Positions 60,339-64,000 of a stretch of DNA of 64,000 nucleotides are shown one piece after another. Origin of the DNA: Chloracidobacterium sp. (lineage in GTDB: Bacteria; Acidobacteriota; Blastocatellia; Pyrinomonadales; Pyrinomonadaceae); contig JADJWP010000002.1 in assembly GCA_016716305.1 (NCBI GenBank), positions 3,098,501-3,162,500 of the forward strand, written 5' to 3'. A model generated the notes under the pieces. It saw only the letters and a list, made by a program, of their open reading frames with translations, made no database searches and had not been told where the DNA came from. The position numbers and the translations under genes are program-made. The number at the start of each line of letters is the position of its first letter. Position 1 is the stretch's first letter.

Positions 60339-62813
60339 CTAGAAATTCAAACTGAAGCCCGCATGGATCAATCGTGGACTCGACGGCAACAGTCCGCGGA
60401 CCCGATCGACTATGAACGTCCGATCCGCGATGTTCTTGCTTGTGACAAACAAGGTGGTTCGCCAGGCTTCGATCCGGTAATTGACCGTTGCATTCCAATA
60501 GACCTGAGATCGTATCGGCCCGATCTGACCATTGGCCGTCGGGAATCCGGCATTCAGGTCATCCCCGAACTGCTTCGACGTAAATACATTCTCAACGAAT
60601 GCTGAGAGTCCTTTCGCGTGAGAGTACCCGAAACTCGTAACTGCAGTTGTTTTGGGTACGTATGGAAGACGATTCCCGCTGATCGAACATTGTATCGCGG
60701 TAAGCCGCCGCTGCGCCGGGCAATAGAGATTCAACAAGGCAGACGATGTCGTTGTGCTGAGCCTCGTTCCGCGGAATTCGGCGATGGGCAAAAGCGTAAT
60801 GGCGGTTCGCACAAATACATTATGGCGAGAACTAAAGTACTTGTCGGAATCGAAATGTCCGGAAAATTCGACCCCCTGGTGAAGCGTTCTGCCGCCGTTA
60901 GTAAGAACTGCCGCTGCTCCGCCCGCAATACTCGCGGGGACTATTTGATTCTGGTAATCAAGCCGGAAAAATGTTGCTTCAAATCGAAGGCCGCGAAGAG
61001 GAATACTTCGAATACCTGCTTCATAGTTCCAGCTTCTCTCCGGATCCAGTTCGACGATACCACCGTCGTTGGTGATAATGTCCTCGGCGCGTGGGGGCGA
61101 AAAGCCGCGATGTACGCCACCGAAGATCGTCGTTCGCGGCAACCCGGCCCATGCGACCCCGATTCCGGGGATCGTCTCGTAGACGATCGTCTCGCCTTCC
61201 GATATCGGCGACGTCAACAAGTTCGTTCGAGCAATTTTGATACGTTCGATACGAAGACCGGGCGTGACGGAGAATCGGCCAAAGACGAACTTGTTTTGAA
61301 CGAATCCGGAGGCCGCGAAATTGCGGCGGACGTTGATCTCCGAAGCGATCCCGCTTCTGCTCGTCGGAACATCGCCGTTCTCCTGCCGACGATCCTGAAA
61401 TTCCCAGTGGATGCGAAAACCGCCGCGCAATTCACCGCGTATGGATGAAGACGCGTTATAGGTATAGGTTATCTGCGGGTCGATACCGTATGTCTCGTAT
61501 TTTCTTAAACGCCCCTCGTTGCCGCAGGTGGTATTCAGGTCGGCCATACTCAGACAGTCGGGGTCAACGTTCAGCCGATTTGGGCGCTGGCCCGAATTTG
61601 ACGACTGCCGCCACCAATCTCTGTCGAAAAGATTCGCATAAACGTTCGTCATTATGGTGATCGACGGTGAGATCACAGCTGAATGGCCAACCGAAAAGCC
61701 AAAGCGGTCACCATAAAAATAGTCGTTTCTGAACGGATTTTGCCGCGGGTTGGCTTCGAACTCCGATTCGGTCAAACCCGAATAGGTGACATTCGAAACC
61801 TCGCCAAAATAGCTGAATTTGAGTGTGATCGCGTTTCTAGTATTCAATTGCTGAACGACCTTGGTCATTAGGTCATTCAACTTGGAATCGATGTTCACCC
61901 GTGAACCCTGCCCGAGCTTTAGATTGTAACCGGCAAAAATTCCGGTCCTGCCGATCGTCCCGCTGCCGGTAAGGGAACCGTTGAAAAAACGCCGGTTTCC
62001 GCCGGTCAGCCGGACTCCGAACGACGGTTTATCGGTCGGGTTCGGGGTGATGTAATTGATGACACCGCCGATAGTCTGCGGGCCGAATGCTATCTGGCTC
62101 GAGCCTTTTAGAACCTCAACCTCGGTGTATCGTTCGATCGGCGGATGATAATACGAGGCATTGTCGCCGTATGGAGCATACGCCAGCGGGACCCCATCCT
62201 CGAGAAGCAGCACTTTCGTCGAACGCGTCGGATTCGTTCCACGGATACCGATGTTCGGGCGCAGTCCGAATCCCTCTTCGTCTCGAATCGTCAGCCCGCT
62301 GATCTTACGAAGAGCCTCAGAAAAATTGAACACCCGCGAATTTTCAAGTGTTAAGCGATCTAGCCGATCTACCGCTCCAGGAACCTCGTCCAGGCTGCTT
62401 ACCGTACCCGCAAGATAGCTCGACGCGATCATCACCTCAGCCGCTATGGGTGTCGGAGAAAGCTCGGTAGTCAATTCTAATGCTGTACCAGCGAGGTATA
62501 TTTTGCGTTCAACGGGCGCGAAGCCTTCGGCACGGATCGATAGTATATAACCACCTGGCGGGGCCGAGAATTCGAACCGGCCGTCTGGGTCGCTTGCGGT
62601 TTCGAGCCGTGTTGAACGTCCGGCAGAGTAAAGTCTTACACGGGCGCCGGGGATAGATGATCCAAACGTGTCAATTACGCTGCCCTTTAGTCGGGACATC
62701 TCTTGCTGACCGAAAAGCGATCCGGCAAACGAAATGACAAGAAAGGCAATCGTCAACAGGCGAGCCAGTCTATTTCGGCGGGCCAGTCGGAAAGGTCGGT
62801 GCGGCAGGTTCAT
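60339..62813 (-). CDS. FecA-like TonB-dependent receptor
   Basis: An 824-aa outer-membrane receptor from ATG 62813. A signal peptide (about 12-38) is followed by a carboxypeptidase-regulatory domain (GSVIDTFGSSIPGARVRLYS), a plug with GLRPNIGIRGTNPTRS and VLKGSSQIAFGPQTIGG, and a barrel with FSYFGEVSNVTYSGLTE and DYFYGDRFGF segments that resemble the Fe(III)-dicitrate receptor FecA. Ends ...LIHAGFSLNF. A Fur-type palindrome overlaps its promoter. It starts the operon with the 82-aa protein and PhnDCE. Confidence 0.9.
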   Translation of the reverse strand: MNLPHRPFRLARRNRLARLLTIAFLVISFAGSLFGQQEMSRLKGSVIDTFGSSIPGARVRLYSAGRSTRLETASDPDGRFEFSAPPGGYILSIRAEGFAPVERKIYLAGTALELTTELSPTPIAAEVMIASSYLAGTVSSLDEVPGAVDRLDRLTLENSRVFNFSEALRKISGLTIRDEEGFGLRPNIGIRGTNPTRSTKVLLLEDGVPLAYAPYGDNASYYHPPIERYTEVEVLKGSSQIAFGPQTIGGVINYITPNPTDKPSFGVRLTGGNRRFFNGSLTGSGTIGRTGIFAGYNLKLGQGSRVNIDSKLNDLMTKVVQQLNTRNAITLKFSYFGEVSNVTYSGLTESEFEANPRQNPFRNDYFYGDRFGFSVGHSAVISPSITIMTNVYANLFDRDWWRQSSNSGQRPNRLNVDPDCLSMADLNTTCGNEGRLRKYETYGIDPQITYTYNASSSIRGELRGGFRIHWEFQDRRQENGDVPTSRSGIASEINVRRNFAASGFVQNKFVFGRFSVTPGLRIERIKIARTNLLTSPISEGETIVYETIPGIGVAWAGLPRTTIFGGVHRGFSPPRAEDIITNDGGIVELDPERSWNYEAGIRSIPLRGLRFEATFFRLDYQNQIVPASIAGGAAAVLTNGGRTLHQGVEFSGHFDSDKYFSSRHNVFVRTAITLLPIAEFRGTRLSTTTSSALLNLYCPAQRRLTAIQCSISGNRLPYVPKTTAVTSFGYSHAKGLSAFVENVFTSKQFGDDLNAGFPTANGQIGPIRSQVYWNATVNYRIEAWRTTLFVTSKNIADRTFIVDRVRGLLPSSPRLIHAGFSLNF

Positions 62814-62823
62814 AGATTTCTTA

Positions 62824-62840
62824 TTGAAAATGATTTTCAA
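62824..62840. promoter_or_regulatory. Fur-type operator
   Basis: The 17-bp sequence TTGAAAATGATTTTCAA is a perfect palindrome around one G. Its core, TGAAAAT-G-ATTTTCA, fits the 7-1-7 Fur consensus TGATAATNATTATCA at 13 of the 15 positions, counting the free middle base. It lies 10 bp before the receptor start and just downstream of the -10 box, so an iron-bound Fur dimer would block transcription. Confidence 0.8.
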
Positions 62841-62848
62841 ATGCAATA

Positions 62849-62877
62849 AGAGTATCGTTACACCGATCGCGTGTCAA
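62849..62877 (-). promoter_or_regulatory. Promoter of the iron-regulated operon
   Basis: On the minus strand TTGACA (perfect -35), exactly 17 bp, then TACTCT (weak -10). The Fur palindrome follows within 9 bp of the -10 box. Confidence 0.6.
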
Positions 62878-62961
62878 AGCCGGCAATAAAGATTTTCAGC
62901 GTAAACAAAAAAGGCCGCCCGCGAACGAACGGCACTGGACTCAAATTTGATCGGTCTGATG

Positions 62962-63756
62962 CTATTTACCCGTGAAGACCGGCGGACGCTTTTCAAAAAA
63001 AGCTGCGACACCTTCGCCAAAATCGGATGACCGTCCGGATTCCAGCTGTCGATCGGCTTCTAGATCCATTTGCTGCCGTAGATTATTTGAGAAGGTCGAG
63101 TTCATCAATTGTTTGATCCGGCCGATCGAGCCGGTCGGTCCTGATGCAAGTCTAGCGGCGAGGGCGAAGGTTTCTGATGTGAGTTCCGACGGAGCCACGA
63201 CGCGGTTGATCATGCCGATGGCCGCGGCGCGTTTTGCATCGATCGACCCACCGGTCATGAAGAGTTCTGCGGCCAGCTTTTCACCGATCGCACGCGGTAG
63301 AAAAAAAGTCCCGCCACAGTCGGGGGAGAGTCCGATTCGGACAAAAGCTTCGTTGAAGGTCGCGTCTTCTGCAGCTATCACGAGGTCGCAGGCAAGGGCA
63401 AAGTTGGTGCCGGCACCTGCACAAACTCCGTTTACGGCAGCAATGAACGGAATGGGCGTTTCGCGGATCAGGGCAATGACGTCATGCAGGGCCTTAAGCG
63501 GCGTATCGAGAAATGTCTCGATCTTACCTTCTTTTTCGCCGAGGGCCTTCATTTCACGAAGGTCTCCGCCTGAACAAAATGCGCGTCCCGCTCCGGTTAG
63601 TATGATCGCACGCGAATTTTCGCGAATCGCAAGTTCGATCGCGGAGCGAAGATCCTGAGACAATTGAAGCGAAAGGGCATTCAGGGCGTCCGGGCGGTTC
63701 ATTGTGATCGTCGCGACCGCGTCCGATCGTTGATAATCAACAGTTTCAAAATTCAT
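62962..63756 (-). CDS. Enoyl-CoA hydratase/isomerase family protein
   Basis: A 264-aa crotonase. The oxyanion-hole blocks are FCSGGDLREM near 67-76 and the G of NGVCAGAGTNFALACDLVI near 109-127. One catalytic acid candidate is E136 (FNEAFVRIGLSPDCGG), while the other position carries D or G, so isomerase or hydratase activity cannot be fixed. ATG 63756 is chosen over GTG 63786. It follows the zinc-ribbon gene by 33 bp. Confidence 0.88.
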   Translation of the reverse strand: MNFETVDYQRSDAVATITMNRPDALNALSLQLSQDLRSAIELAIRENSRAIILTGAGRAFCSGGDLREMKALGEKEGKIETFLDTPLKALHDVIALIRETPIPFIAAVNGVCAGAGTNFALACDLVIAAEDATFNEAFVRIGLSPDCGGTFFLPRAIGEKLAAELFMTGGSIDAKRAAAIGMINRVVAPSELTSETFALAARLASGPTGSIGRIKQLMNSTFSNNLRQQMDLEADRQLESGRSSDFGEGVAAFFEKRPPVFTGK

Positions 63757-63789
63757 ATCAGAAAGGAATTGAGTTTCTTTTGTCACGGT

Positions 63790-63984
63790 TCACGCAAAGC
63801 GCGCTCGCGAACGGCTGGCTTCGTGACATTCGCGACAAAGTATTGTCCTGCCGACCTTGGGCTGAAATGGCACCTGATCGTGTTTCCCGCAATGGTCACA
63901 TACGATCTCGAACTTGGCCGGAGCATCCTCGCCAACAGCGGCCTTTTTAGAACGGCATTTTCCGCATCTCTGCGGCGGCATCAT
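63790..63984 (-). CDS. CxxC-x17-CxxC zinc-ribbon protein, start uncertain
   Basis: A 64-aa protein with C-x2-C at residues 7-10 and CDHC/CREC pairs spaced exactly by 17 residues (about 29-32 and 50-53), the CxxC-x17-CxxC domain with its VPFQPK core. The frame remains open to the right window edge, so a start further upstream outside the window is possible. Such proteins probably bind nucleic acid or act as zinc-binding adaptors. Function unknown. Confidence 0.75.
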   Translation of the reverse strand: MMPPQRCGKCRSKKAAVGEDAPAKFEIVCDHCGKHDQVPFQPKVGRTILCRECHEASRSRARFA

Positions 63985-64000
63985 ATTGCGCTGATAGAAT

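Noticed and set aside
1..64000. tRNA, rRNA, CRISPR arrays, transposases, prophage or restriction systems
   Set aside because: None was found on reading both strands; the D12-like protein lacks its catalytic motif and any restriction partner.

Overview
The window is about 64 kb of bacterial chromosome, moderately GC-rich, with dense operons and short spacers. No rRNA, tRNA, CRISPR array, transposase or phage gene was seen. The gene style points to a Gram-negative aerobe of the Acidobacteriota, probably Blastocatellia/Pyrinomonadales. The support is a 1257-aa Oar-type TonB receptor with an N-terminal carboxypeptidase-regulatory domain, several secreted TPR proteins, a small protein family (797..1093) that I associate with acidobacteria, and housekeeping genes (era, prmA, prfA, gatB, aroA, rpmE) scattered among lineage-specific secreted proteins. 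This placement is an inference and no phylogenetic marker was compared.

Layout. 0-12.8 kb: a truncated DUF4097-type gene, a Rad50/SbcC-like ATPase overlapping an RNase HI gene, a secreted Ycf48-type repeat protein, the block prmA-DUF486-era, a secreted TPR protein, an rsbV/rsbW-like pair and aroA. 12.8-18.7 kb: a vitamin B12 import locus (substrate-binding lipoprotein, FecCD permease, ATPase, TonB receptor) with two cobalamin riboswitches, one before the first gene and one before the receptor. The first ends in an intrinsic terminator; the second appears to act on the ribosome binding site. 18.7-22.6 kb: secreted unknowns, gatB and an SDR oxidoreductase. 22.6-31.4 kb (minus strand): a Pil-Chp-like chemosensory operon in the order TPR/zinc-ribbon/REC fusion, CheW, two MCPs, CheA-REC. 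31.7-45.3 kb: a thioredoxin-reductase-like flavoprotein without the redox cysteines, the Oar-like receptor, a TPR protein, a histidine phosphatase, prfA, yqhQ, rpmE, a secreted protein, a methyltransferase, DinB-like and VOC proteins, and a protein resembling a D12 DNA methylase without its catalytic motif.

45.3-57.6 kb (minus strand): a potassium island. It runs MFS transporter, the histidine-kinase half of KdpD, KdpE, a two-helix membrane protein, a beta-barrel-like secreted protein, a 34-aa microprotein, KdpF (29 aa), KdpA, KdpB, KdpC, the sensor half of KdpD, and Kup. KdpD is thus split into two genes at opposite ends. Two places carry 11-bp-phased TTTA direct repeats followed 8-9 bp later by a TAATCT or TAATTC -10-like box: just after kdpE (four repeats) and just before kup (two repeats). 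They look like operators for the encoded KdpE and would tie the Kdp pump and the Kup transporter into one regulon.

57.6-62.9 kb (minus strand): a FecA-like TonB receptor under a perfect 7-1-7 Fur-type palindrome, followed by an 82-aa protein and a PhnD/PhnC/PhnE-type ABC transporter. This suggests an iron-regulated uptake system that uses a phosphonate-family transporter. The window ends with a crotonase and a small zinc-ribbon protein.
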